In this document: in pieces, positions 1 through 12,100 of the stretch | Numbering within the stretch: the first letter of the stretch is position 1 | Layout of the letters: the number at the start of each line of letters is the position of its first letter | Notes under the pieces: model-generated | What the model was told of the DNA's origin: nothing | The model's database searches: none | Seen by the model: only the letters and a program-made list of their open reading frames with translations | Position numbers and translations under genes: made by a program | Assembly (NCBI GenBank): GCA_021234155.1 | Contig: JAJEKV010000028.1 | Coordinates: 9,684,134 to 9,748,133 of the forward strand | DNA: 64,000 nt | Direction of reading: 5' to 3' | Source: Isoetes taiwanensis | Taxonomy: Eukaryota > Streptophyta > Lycopodiopsida > Isoetales > Isoetaceae

Positions 1-935
1 ATGCCCTTTAAGCTGCGGGGGCATGAACCACGACTTTTTAACAGACCCTTGTCTACTTGCGGCTGAGGTTCTCGGACGCCTGCGTGTCTATACCAGATTA
101 TTCCTACTAATGCAAGCAGGCCCACAACCAGACCTGCAGTGATCAATTCGCCAATGATAATGGGTGCTTGAAGGGATACACTTCTTTTCTTTCTAGTATG
201 GCACTCAGATGGGCATCTCTGATGTTTACAATCGAACAATTATAAGTGCAAACTCGTCCCCCACGGACCAAAGGACTTGATTCGATCATCCCCTCTGGAC
301 AACCTTGGCTGCACGGAACGCATATTCCATTATTTGGGTCTGAACACAAGCTTCCTACCTTCCTAGATGCCTTAAAAACTACTTTATAGGTTCCCCTCTT
401 GCACTCCGCCTTGCATACACCTGGAGACATGGAAATTGGAGGATAAGAAAGGATAGTTTGATCCCCAACATAAGGCTTGGAGACTCGCATCAATGCCGCA
501 GGTGAAATAATCTCCTGCGACCAGAGAAAAAAAACTTTGATCTGCTGGTACAGGGGTTGCATTTGGCAGATTTAGGCCCCAACAAACTGGGGTATGATTT
601 GCTGCTCTTAGACCACATTCGTGAAACTTTCCGCCTACGAAAGAAGAAAGAATGACATCCCCTGCTCCTTCTGAATCAAGACTTCTTCCCCAGCACAGAG
701 TTCGTTTGCTTTCCTTCAAAATGCCACAGACATGGTACCTTTTGAACTTCGTAACTTGCATCAGACATGCATTAATTACCAGCTCCTTCGAATCCAAAAA
801 TCCCAACATGACACGGAAACCTCACTGTTTGCTTCACAAGAAATGCAAGGCAGAGAACCCACCTCAGAAAAAGAAAAACTGCTTTACTGCCGGATTTGCG
901 AGGCAAGGAAAGAAGGCTTCAAGCAAATATCATTA
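1..935 (-). pseudogene. CRINKLY4-like receptor kinase, extracellular and transmembrane part, frame-broken and cut by the window edge
   Basis: Read on the minus strand, this is the ectodomain of a CRINKLY4/ACR4-family receptor kinase, which acts at the plasma membrane in epidermal and root cell fate in other plants. RCC1-like blades are clear (YHVCGILKESKRTLCWGRSL, then GGKFHECGLR, VCWGLNLPNATP, GDYFTCGI, LCWGSNYPF). A TNFR-like Cys-rich stretch follows (SPGVCKAECKRGTYKV, NGICVPCSQGCPEGM, CTYNCS). A membrane helix (APIIIGELITAGLVVGLLAL) and a basic juxtamembrane stretch lie at about 60-167. The kinase domain would lie left of base 1. The frame shifts near 808 (a CWGF motif lacking one G), about 430, and about 165-190, and no clean signal-peptide start is seen beyond about 900. 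Family members I know are intronless, so I infer a pseudogene, or a real gene in unpolished sequence. Family assignment is firm; functional status is not. Confidence 0.85.
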
Positions 936-1067
936 TAAGAGCACTTCGGGCGAAGAAAAGAATCCCAGCAACCCTAAAAAAACCCACAACCCTAAAAAAA
1001 AACCACAAATCACAAAAGAACCACAGGATTTGCCCCTTTTCTAAAATCAACGGCTAACAAAAGAGTG

Positions 1068-1180
1068 CACTCTAGAAATACTATTTAGTACACCTGGATG
1101 AATACGGCCACCAAATCATATGAAAACCTTAGAGAAAACAGTACAAAAACAGAAAAAAAAACCCCCTGTTATAATGCTAG
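1068..1180 (+). repeat. Left copy of a ~112-bp diverged direct repeat
   Basis: This stretch, starting at cactctagaaatactattt and ending accccctgttataatgcta, is repeated in diverged form at 3453-3564. Conserved blocks are the CACTCTAGA start, AAATCATAT, an A-rich middle and ACCCCCTGTTATAATGCTA. The copies lie about 2.4 kb apart in the same orientation. They may be old terminal repeats or two copies of one dispersed element. Confidence 0.6.
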
Positions 1181-1631
1181 ACACAAACCATTAGCATACA
1201 ACTAACATTATTAAGACAAACCATTGTATTTGACACATTTAAATTAAAATCCCCCTTAAACCCCCTTTGGTTTGGGTGCATATTCACACGGGGGGTTACG
1301 TAGGGCAGCGAGAGCCCCAAAAAATTTACAATACATGTACAAAATTAACACCATTAAGTACATTATCTCAAACCTTATAGTATTTTGCAAACCTTAATAT
1401 ACAGTATGCAAAAACTTGTACATGCATACCCCACAAACGAGGATCGTTATATACGGTCCAGATCTTGGAATAAAGGGCAAATATGCCCATCCGACAGCTC
1501 TCGTTGCCCGGAGTAACCCCCCGTGTGAATATGCACCCAAACCAAAGGGGGTTTAAGGGGGATTTTAATTTAAATGTGTCAAATACAATGGTTTGTCTTA
1601 ATAATGTTAGTTGTATGCTAATGGTTTGTGT
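1181..1631. mobile_element. Foldback/MITE-like element with ~119-135 bp inverted arms
   Basis: The left arm 1181-1299 (acacaaaccattagcatac ... ggggggttac) is the exact reverse complement of 1513-1631, as far as I can align by eye. The match continues inward with mismatches to about 1317 and 1497. The 180-bp centre has no ORF. The long arms, small size and absence of coding capacity fit a non-autonomous foldback or MITE element. I find no convincing target-site duplication (flanks GCTAG and TAACT), so the exact ends and superfamily are open. Confidence 0.75.
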
Positions 1632-3452
1632 TAACTAAATTTTTTTTTGGCCCCTTCGGGGCCTCAAGGATGGTGTAAGGGTGTAGATATAGACATTACT
1701 TAATACTTTAATGATGGAATACTCTAATGATGTATCATAGCCTCACAAATCTAACAAACTAGAGGTGCTCAAATTATGGAAACAGAAACATTGCATAGAA
1801 TTAGACATATAATATTATAAATAGAATTTATTAATAATGAACAAACAGTTAAATCCTCGTCGTTTTTTCTCTATGTTGCATACATCCATACATGCATATA
1901 GCTTTGGGTTAGGCAACCATTTATAATGGTAGAAAAGGCACAAGCTATCCAGAAGTGCTGCGGACATAAAAAGAGTAGCAAAATAATTGGTACATCTTCC
2001 GGAATGTTATACCAAACTATTCTGCAAATATAAAAAATGGCGAAGTAACTCCTTCATCAATCTTTGAAGTTACTACTATGCCGGTAGTGTCTCCGAGATG
2101 ATTTCATCAGTCAAGTTCTCTTCATCAACAGGCATTAAGGCCCTGCACATCCTGCATCAGACAGCATTAGCATGACACGTGAAACCACCAATCACAAAAC
2201 ACCATTCCAGATTACCGTTATTATAACCGCCTGAAATTATCCACCAGGATTGCTGCTTCTAAGATCAAGAGAGGAATAAAAACTATTTTCAAGCTTATGA
2301 TGGGAGTTCCAAAACCTAGACAAGTTTTTACAACTCATCAAACTGAACATGTCAGAGAAAATAAAAACCATAACAGCACAAAAATCAAGCAATAAAAAAC
2401 AGCAGAACAGCACCAAATCAAGAAGTTGAGAATACGAGATCAAGAAGTTGAGAATACGAGACAGTTCATTCCACGAAGTAGTTATATGACACCATTATGG
2501 GGCTAAAAGATTGACAATGAAGTTCATGTTAGATTTTTTGCATACATGTACAACTTTTGATTAGGCGAAGGAATTACGTGATAAACCAGAGAACTAGTGG
2601 AACTTAAACCTCTCGCCTTCATTTTTCACAGTTTAGCATGATCACTACTGACTGAGTCATCTTCTCCTGGAAATACCAATGATAACCTGGAAATACTTGA
2701 CTGAAATTTAATCTACCTTGATTGCTGTCAAGAAAGGCGCAGAGCAGCAACTCAAATGCAACCAGCAACGGAACTGCAATAACTGCATGACATGGAGCCC
2801 ACTGAGAAAGAAAAAAACCAACATTATACTTCGACAGTGGTGAGCTTTCAAAAAATTCAAGCAGTTAAGAAAAAGGAAACTTAGGTTTGAAGGAACACAC
2901 ACATGGCCTTGTACAAGATATGGGTGTACAAAACCGACGTGAACAGAAGACTGTATCGAACAAAGCTTAGTGTAAACCATTTACTATTTTAAAAAATCCG
3001 TGGGAATATGCACAAATCCATGGAAACTTTCTCACCTTTCTGCAGAAATCAGAAGCAAAGGGAAGAAACCCCTTTTTCTTTATTTCGTTTATGCGGCCCC
3101 TGCCCTGCCCTGCCCTCCTGTAATCGCTAAAGCTGCCGGAACTGGAGCAAGAGAGCTAGCTCGCACTAGATGTGGGGAAGTTCCCATAAGCATGGCTCAC
3201 AGGTTTTGGCCAAATAACTGCCCCGAATGGATGAGAAGCTGGTGCGGTTCTTCTGGAGACACTGCCGGATGCTGAAGGAATCCAATAAGTTCCCAACACA
3301 TAACCCTAAAATGGGTTATCTCGAGGCTTGCATGTCGAGCAGAATATGATACTACAAGAAAATACAAATACAATAATAATATAATAAAGAAATATATGAC
3401 ATATTGGTCTAAACCATTGGAATTGGGCATCAAAATTAGTTTAAGCGTATGC
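1632..3452. other. Non-coding stretch, no gene recognised
   Basis: I see no convincing gene on either strand. The only local structure is a perfect short hairpin, GGCCCCTTCGGGGCC (1649-1663), just outside the foldback element, and a tandem CCCTG tract near 3100-3120. An isolated TACTACAAGAAAA word at about 3348 resembles a CACTA terminus but has no partner. Confidence 0.5.
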
Positions 3453-3564
3453 GCACTCTAGATATACTAATTAGTATACCTCATCAAATACATCCATGAA
3501 ATCATATAAAAACATTAGGAAAAAACGTACAAAAATACAAAAGAAACCCCCTGTTATAATGCTA
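3453..3564 (+). repeat. Right copy of the ~112-bp diverged direct repeat
   Basis: Counterpart of 1068-1180, beginning cactctagatatactaat and ending accccctgttataatgcta. The two copies differ by scattered substitutions and small indels, so the duplication is older than the CACTA triplication next to it. Confidence 0.6.
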
Positions 3565-3984
3565 CATATTAATACAATTCATGCCTACACCTTTCACGCC
3601 ACCGATACCACAACCACCTATGTTTAGGTGATTTCGGGGTATGGTATAACCATTAAAGTGACTTTCATTAAAGTTACACAATGTTGAACATTAACGTTGT
3701 AACTCCATTACACCTTTAAAGTCACTCTTAGTGTTTGCCCCACGTTTACATAAAGGCTCATTTGTTTCTTTTACCTTTGGGCTCCTCTTACCACGAATCT
3801 CGCGCCTCAGTTCCAGCGCCTTCGCCTTAGACTTTGGCCATCCCAACAACTCTTGACCTTGAAGCGCCCAGTTATGGACGCCAAACGGTTAGTCAAAGCC
3901 CCGCCATGGTTTCTTTACCTAGTTATGAGTCATCTCTTATAGTTAAATCATATATTTCTTGTAGTTAAATCATGGGCCGTGTCA

Positions 3985-6900
3985 CATACCATCTACCTCA
4001 ATTGCACGATTGCATCCGAAAGGTCAGAGTTACCCCAGGGCACATGGTTGCGAAGTAGACAATCGATCAAATACTCAGATTACCAAGTACATACTATCTT
4101 TACCCTATAGCACTAGGCTAGTAGTGCATTGAGCGAAAGGTTGACTAGTTGCCTATAGCAATTTGAGTTTGGCTTTCTTGGTCATAATACCTAGTTCCTA
4201 CAGTAAGTTGGATGCTTTGGACTTATGCCCGGAGTTAGAACCCCATTCCGAGCTCGATAGTTTGGCCGAACTGGAGGAACAAGTCATTTTTCCGCCGTGC
4301 CCCTATGTCGAGAAAGGGGAAATTTGGGGATTGGCATATCCATGTGGTGGATGGCCAATTTTTTTTTCAGGGTCATTTCTTGGGACATAAGCTACCAGTT
4401 GAACGGTGGGATTAACAGATGGAGCTGTTTTGGTTCCCCGATAATTAAACCCTATTAAATCTGTAGGGTTTAGGATTTGGCAGCCTTCCCCACCTCTGAA
4501 GTTGTTGAGACCTTGCATGCAGGGTTCCCTCGAAGGTTTGAAGAGAGAACTCAAGAGGGAGAACGAAAAAACCCTCCCCATGCACCGGTTTCAAACTTGC
4601 CACGCAATGATGGCTAGTAACAAGCTGGACATCGTACGACTGTGCATGCCAGAAGGCTCGAAATGAGAGTTCGATTGCACGATTGCATCCGAAAGTTCGG
4701 AGTTATCCCAGGGCACATGGTTGCAAAGTAGACAATCGATCAAATATCCAGATTACCAAATACATACTATCTTTACACTATAGCACTAGGCTAGGTGTGC
4801 ATTGAGCGAAAGGTTGACTAGCTGCCTATAGCAATTTGAGTTTGGCTTTGTTCGTCATAATACCTGGTTCCTACAGTAAGTTGGATGCTTTGGACTTATG
4901 CCCAGAGTTAGAACCCCATTCCGAGCTCGATAGTTTGGCCGAACTGGAGGAACAAGTCATTTTTCCGCCGTGCCCCTATGTCGAGAAAGGGGAAATTTGG
5001 GGATTGGCACATCCGTGTTGTGGATGGCCAATTTTTTTTTTCAGGGTCATGCAGGGCACATGCTTGCATGCAGGGCACATGGTTGCGAAGTAGACAATTG
5101 ATCAAATACCCAGATTACCAAGTACATACTATCTTTACACTATAGCACTAGGCTAGGATTGCATTGAGCGAAAGGTTGACTAGTTGCCTATAGCAATTTG
5201 AGTTTGGATTTGTTCGTCATAATACCTGGTTCCTAGAGTAAGTTGGATGCTTTGGACTTATGCCCAGAGTTAGAACCCCATTCCGAGCTCGATAGTTTGG
5301 CCGAACTGGAGGAACAAGTCATTTTTTCCGTGCCCTATGTCGAGAAAGGGAAATTTGGGGATTATACATCCGTGTGGTGGATGGCCAATTTTTTTCGTGG
5401 TCATTTCTTGGGACATAAACTATTATCTGAACGGTGGGATTAACAGATAGAGCTATTTTGGTTCCCCGATAATTAAACCCTACTAAATCTGTAGGCTTTA
5501 GGATTTGGCAGCCTTTCCCACCTCTGAAGTTGTTGAGACCTTGCATGCAGGGTTCTCTCGAAGGTTTGAAGAGAGACCTCAAGAGCAAGAACGAAAAAAC
5601 CCTCCCCATGCACCGGTTTCAAACTTGCCACGCAATGATGGCTAGTAACAAGCTGGACAACGTACGACTGTGCATGCCAGAAGGCTCGAAATGAGAGTTC
5701 AATTACATGATTGCATCTGAAAGGTCAGAGTTATCCCAGGGCACATGGTTGCAAAATAGACAATCGATCAAATATCCAGATTACCAAATACATACTATCT
5801 TTACACTATAGCACTAGGTTAGGCGTGCATTGAGCGAAAGGTTGACTAGCTGCCTATAGCAATTTGAGTTCGGCTTTGTTCGTCATAATACCTGGTTCCT
5901 ACAGTAAGTTGGATGCTTTGGACTTATGCCCAGAGTTAGAACCCCATTCCGAGCTCGATAGTTTGGCCGAACTGGAGGAACAAGTCATTTTTCCGCCGTG
6001 CCCCTATGTCGAGAAAGGGGAAATTTGGGGATTGGCACATCCGTGTGGTGGATGGCCAATTTTTTTTTCAGGGTCATTTCTTGGGACATAAACTATTATC
6101 TGAACGGTGGGATTAACAGATAGAGCTATTTTGGTTCCCCGATAATTAAACCCTACTAAATCTGTAGGCTTTAGGATTTGGCAGCCTTTCCCACCTCTGA
6201 AGTTGTTGAGACCTTGCATGCAGGGTTCTCTCGAAGGTTTGAAGAGAGACCTCAAGAGGGAGAACGAAAAAACCCTCCCCATGCACCGGTTTCAAACTTG
6301 CCACGCAATGATGGCTAGTAACAAGTTGGACAACGTCTTTTGTGCATGCCGGAAGGCTCGAAATGAGAGTTCAATTACATGATTGCATCCAAAGGTCGAA
6401 GTTATCCTGGGGCACATGGTTGCAAAATAGACAATCGATCAAATATCCAGATTACCAAATACATACTATCTTTACACTATAGCACTAGGTTACGTGTGCA
6501 TTGAGCGAAAGGTTGACTAGCTGCCTATAGCAATTTGAGTTCGGCTTTGTTCGTCATAATACCTGGTTCCTACAGTAAGTTGGATGCTTTGGACTTATGC
6601 CCAGAGTTAGAACCCCATTCCGAGCTCGATAGTTTGGCCGAACTGGAGGAACAAGTCATTTTTCCGCCGTGCCCCTATGTCGAGAAAGGGGAAATTTGGG
6701 GATTGGCACATCCGTGTTGTGGATGGCCAATTTTTTTTTTCAGGGTCATGCAGGGCACATGGTTGCGAAGTAGACAATTGATCAAATACCCAGATTACCA
6801 AGTACATACTATCTTTACACTATAGCACTAGGCTAGGATTGCATTGAGCGAAAGGTTGACTAGTTGCCTATAGCAATTTGAGTTTGGATTTGTTCGTCAT

Positions 6901-8930
6901 AATACCTGGTTCCTAGAGTAAGTTGGATGCTTTGGACTTATGCCCAGAGTTAGAACCCCATTCCGAGCTCGATAGTTTGGCCGAACTGGAGGAACAAGTC
7001 ATTTTTCCGTCGTGCCCCTATGTCGAGAAAGGGGAAATTTGGGGATTAGCACATCCGTGTGGTGGATGGCCAATTTTTTTTTTCAGGGTCATTTCTTGGG
7101 ACATAAACTATTATCTGAACGGTGGGATTAACAGATAGAGCTATTTTGGTTCCCCGATAATTAAACCCTACTAAATCTGTAGGCTTTAGGATTTGGCAGC
7201 CTTTCCCACCTCTGAAGTTGTTGAGACCTTGCATGCAGGGTTCTCTCGAAGGTTTGAAGAGAGACCTCAAGAGGGAGAACGAAAAAACCCTCCCCATGCA
7301 CCGGTTTCAAACTTGCCACGCAATGATGGCTAGTAACAAGCTGGACAACGTACGACTGTGCATGCCAGAAGGCTCGAAATGAGAGTTCAATTACATGATT
7401 GCATCCGAAAGGTCAGAGTTATCCCAGGGCACATGGTTGCAAAATAGACAATCGATCAAATATCCAGATTACCAAATACATACTATCTTTACACTATAGC
7501 ACTAGGTTAGGTGTGCATTGAGCGAAAGGTTGACTAGCTGCCTATAGCAATTTGAGTTCGGCTTTGTTCGTCATAATACCTGGTTCCTACAGTAAGTTGG
7601 ATGCTTTGGACTTATGCCCAGAGTTAGAACCCCATTCCGAGCTCGATAGTTTGGCCGAACTGGAGGAACAAGTCATTTTTCCGCCGTGCCCCTATGTCGA
7701 GAAAGGGGAAATTTGGGGATTGGCACATCCGTGTGGTGGATGGCCAATTTTTTTTTTCATGGTCATTTCTTGGGACATAAGCTATTACTTGAACGGTGGG
7801 ATTAACAGATAGAGCTGTTTTGGTTCCCCGATAATTAAACCCTACTAAATCTGTAGGGTTTAGGATTTGGCAGCCTTCCCCACCTCTGAAGTTGTTGAGA
7901 CCTTGCATGCAGGGTTCTCTCGAAGGTTTGAAGAGAGACCTCAAGAGGGAGAACGAAAAAACCCTCCCCATGCACCGGTTTCAAACTTGCCACGCAATGA
8001 TGGCTAGTAACAAGCTGGACAACGTACGACTGTGCATGCCAGAAGGCTCGAAATGAGAGTTCGATTACACGATTGCATCCGAAAAGGTCGAGTTATCCCA
8101 GGGCACATGGTTGCGAAATAGACAATCGATCAAATATCCAGATTACCAAATACATACTATCTTTACACTATAGCACTAGGCTAGGTGTGCATTTTAAAGG
8201 TTGACTAGTCTGCCTATAGCAATTTGAGTTTGGCTTTGTTCGTCATAATACCTGGTTCCTACAGTAAGTTGGATGCTTTGGACTTATGCCCAGAGTTAGA
8301 ACCCCATTCCGAGCTCGATAGTTTGGCCGAACTGGAGGAACAAGTCATTTTTCCGCCGTGCCCCTATGTCGAGAATGGGGAAATTTGGGGATTGGCACAT
8401 CCGTCTGGTGGATGGCCAATTTTTTTTTTCAAGGTCATTTCTTGGGACATAATCTACCATTTGAACGGTGGGATTAACAGATGGAGCTGTTTTGGTTCCC
8501 CTATAATTAAACCCTATTAAATCTGTAGGGTTTAGGATTTGGCAGCCTTCCCCACCTCTGAAGTTGTTGAGAGCTTGCATGCAGGGTTTCCTCGAGGGTT
8601 TGAAGAGAGACCTCAAGAGGGAGAACGGAAAAACCCTCCCCATGCACCGGTTCCAAACTTGCCACGCAACGATGGCTAGTAAACAAGTGGACATCGCATT
8701 TGACGTGCATGCCAGAAGGCTTGAAATGACAGTTCGATTGCACGATTGCATCCGAAAGGTCAGAGTTATCCCATGGCACATGGTTGCGAAGTAGACAATC
8801 GATCAAATACCCAGATTACCAAATACATACTATCTTTATACTATAGCACTAGGCTAGGAGTGCATTGAGTTTAAAAGGTTGACTAGTTGCCCCTATGTCG
8901 CGGCCCCTATGTCGAGAAAGGGAAATTTGG
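3985..8930. repeat. Satellite-like array 1: eight modules inside the CACTA element
   Basis: The anchor word GATGCTTTGGACTTA recurs at 4211, 4884, 5246, 5912, 6583, 6926, 7600 and 8272, giving spacings of 673, 362, 666, 671, 343, 674 and 672 bases. Two module types alternate: a long (L) one of ~670 and a short (S) one of ~350 that lacks the aaccctactaaatctgtagg to accggtttcaaacttgcc half. The order is L S L L S L L plus a last module. Every module yields short ORFs on both strands, but these are by-products of the repeat, not genes. It lies downstream of the transposase gene, where CACTA elements often carry repetitive sequence. Confidence 0.85.
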
Positions 8931-9148
8931 GGTGCTTAAGCCAATAAATTGACCATGTAGGAATCGAACCCACAGATAACCATTTGGCCCTCCCTTGCCC
9001 GATCAAAATAGAAGAAACCTCTATATTGGGGTCAAGGTTTTGTCGAATGAGAATAAAACCAAAAGACTAAACAGCGGTAAGAACAAGAAAAAGAAGGGAG
9101 GAATGGGAGTTTTGGAGGGGGGAGAGAGGGGGGTGGGGGGTCTTTAAT
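8931..9148. other. Spacer between satellite array and transposase 3' end, unit 1
   Basis: A conserved spacer present in all three units, with a G-rich homopolymer run near 9114-9140 (plus strand) whose length differs between units. A T-arm-like word (GGAATCGAACC) occurs, but no tRNA cloverleaf can be drawn. Confidence 0.4.
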
Positions 9149-12100
9149 TTAGAATACCTCATTAGAATTTACATCTTGTATAAGTTCATCTCTTTCTTCA
9201 AGTGTTAAAAGCATCCCATCGACATTAATTGTCTCGTCCACAATGACAGCTTCTTCTTCAACATCAAGCATCACCTCTAATGTGATGCCAGGGTACATCT
9301 CTGTCTCATATGACTCATTGGTTGTGTCTTCTAGCAAGGTATTTGTCGATGGCCCTTCCATATTCTCATTCGTGTCATGCAATGATTCATCATCTTGGCC
9401 AACATTCACGTTATCATGTTCTCCTGATGTTGTATCTGATGTGCTTGCGAGTTCCACATCCAAATTATCATATACCCTTCTGGATCTAGGGTTCACATGG
9501 ACAACATACAACCAATTGGGATCGCCTGTAGGGAAACAAATTAGAAAAACTTCCAACAGATTGTAGTATTAGAATCGAAAAATATAATACAAACTTCCAA
9601 AAGAAAATATTAAAAGAGAAAAACTATTAAATCCAAACATCTCACTTGTCGAGGGATGCAAGTACACTTGTTCACACTTCTCGGGATACACATAAGGCTC
9701 TTTTTTCATCTGGTATAGTCCTTCGATGCGTTTATAGCACAAAGATCATTATTGTCTCTTGAACGATTGGCATCCCCCCCCGTAAAAAATGACATCATAC
9801 CACCTAACTTTGAAAATAACTTTTGTAAATTTGGTATAGTCAAGCTCTATTATCTCCTGTATCTTCCCCACATAATCAATATCGGCATCTACAAAGTTCT
9901 TGTCCTTTGCACTTGCTCGACTTGATACTGTGAACATAGATGAGACAGCAGAATCAAATGTGAAACGTGATTTGTCCCTTCGACTCTCGATACGAAAATG
10001 TCTTCCATTGTGTATGTATCCATTGTATTTAGTGACCTATCAATTGGCATAAGATCAGAGCATACATAAGAATTGAATTAAACTAAGAAAATACTAGCAA
10101 CCACTAGATATACCTTTTGACTAGCTCCAAATGCGATTTGCTTCTCTTCGTCACTTATTGGTGTCCCCCTTTTGGCTTCATCCAATATAGTATCCAACAA
10201 CCACTTAGAAGATATTTTATCGGGTAGTTGTTGTAGCTCGGGAGGAAATGGGCCCCTATGAGAACGACGCCAATCTTGACGTTGGAGCTCAATGCATTCT
10301 CTAGCCTCTTTATATTTTTGCATCCATTTTGTCATACATTGCTCATTACTTACAATGTAGTCCCTTATTGCTGACATCTCATTGTAGGCCAATGTATAAG
10401 TTGTTCCCTTGTTGTATAGCCTACCGTCACACTCATCAGGTGCTAGAAGCTTCAATTCTTCTTTATCTCTTGAGTTCAGATAAGGACAAACTGCAAATCT
10501 ACAATCTTGAGCAATCCAACCCTCGGCCATGCTCCCTTCAGGTCTTGCTAATTGACGAACAAAATCTTTGAGCACCTTCATAAATCGTTCGAGAAAAAAC
10601 ATCCATCGATATGATACTGGACCAGCCCACTCGATATCATCGACAAGATGAACAATTAAATGCACTTGGATGTCAAAAAAGCTAGTGGGAAATCGTTTTT
10701 CAAATAAGCACAATACTTCAGCTGCTAATTCTCTCATTCCTGGTAGGTCATTGATGGTAATCTCCCTTAATGACAACCACCTACAACATGGTATAACATG
10801 AACATAAGCGAATTATTAACTATGAGAAGGTACAAGTGCTATACCTGCATAGTTTGGCTAGCTTGAAGATGGGTTCACAAATGTTTGAAGGTAGAGTACC
10901 TGGTAGAACAATTGGCAAGTACTCCTACATGCAAGAAAGAGTGAAGTTAAAAACAAACATCAATGAGTATAATAAGTGTGCATAACTTACCTCTAGTAAC
11001 TTGTGAAAGTCATGTGACTTGAGTCCTTGGAGCTTACCATCCTTTGTCCAACATTTGCGCATGGAAGATGAGTAACCAGTTGGAGTACGTAGCGATTTTA
11101 ACGAAGCACACACCTTTTGATAGTCACCCTTTGTTAGAACCCATGGAGGTGGTTTGTTTGATCTCATCCAAGCACATTGTGCAGGCTTGACTTGAAGTTG
11201 GTCTGCCCTTGCTCCTTCAGTGTCTTTCTCTCCCGTAATGTGCTTCCATATTGATTCTGACACATTTTTTATTATGTGCATGGGATCTAATAGGCTCGTG
11301 AACTTTAATTCGGTCCAATATGGCAATTGATAAAATCTTGAAAGCCACTTCATGCCATCAGGAGGATCCATCACAATATCATCAGGTCCTTCACACACCC
11401 CCTCATTGAATGCATCAATCCATGCTCTCTCTTCAACATTACTCCACAACTTAAACCAATCTTTTGAGGTCATTGACTTTTGTGGCACGTTGGTTTCAAC
11501 TCTTCTTGACCTCAATGGATGATGTTCTGGAAGAAATTTATCGTGACCCTCAAAAACCATCTTCCTCATTTCTTTGGAGTAACGAGCCGTAACCTTCTCA
11601 CCACAACGCACACATGCACACTTGCCTTTTGTTTGGAGTCCTACATTTCAATCGTGAAGGTCTTAAAATGTTGTATCCGCGACCACGCCGCCAAATTGTA
11701 AATGGCTATTTAACCACGCACCTGTACATACGGTGAGGCCTGGGTAGTCATGCATTGTCCACATCAAAATACCCCTCAAGATGAAGTTTTGTCCCGTAAA
11801 TTTTGTCCTAGAAGCATCAACCATTGGCACTCCATCCCATAGTTGTAAAAGCTCATCAACTAACGGAGAAAGGTACACATCAAAATTCGTTGGTTGGGAA
11901 GGCCCTTTGTTATATGCACAATCAATGTTAGTCGATTTCAAAAAAATATTAAATTTATATTAAAGCAAATACCTGGAATGATCATGACCAACATTATGTG
12001 GCTACGCTTTTTGGATTCATCTGGTGGAATATTGTAATTTACAAGCATTACTGGCCAGGTTGACCAAGAGGCTGCTCGTTGTGAAAATGGATTGAAGCCA

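Noticed and set aside
3345-3365. TACTACAAGAAAA as the missing left CACTA terminus
   Set aside because: It resembles the common CACTACAAGAAAA end, but the right terminus here is CACTAATAGAATTTAGG, so the two are not inverted partners, and no subterminal repeats adjoin it.
4163-8781. Many 65-160-codon ORFs on both strands in the repeat modules
   Set aside because: They are the same two frames of one non-coding-looking module repeated 18 times across the window, many starting at TTG, and show no domain. Treated as by-products of the satellite.
3985-8930. CRISPR array or 5S rDNA array
   Set aside because: Repeat units are ~350 and ~670 bases with no short-repeat/unique-spacer pattern, and no 5S internal promoter boxes are visible.
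8955-9000. tRNA-like T-arm (minus strand GGGTTCGATTCCTAC) in the spacer of each CACTA unit
   Set aside because: The T stem-loop pairs, but no matching acceptor, D or anticodon arm can be drawn around it.
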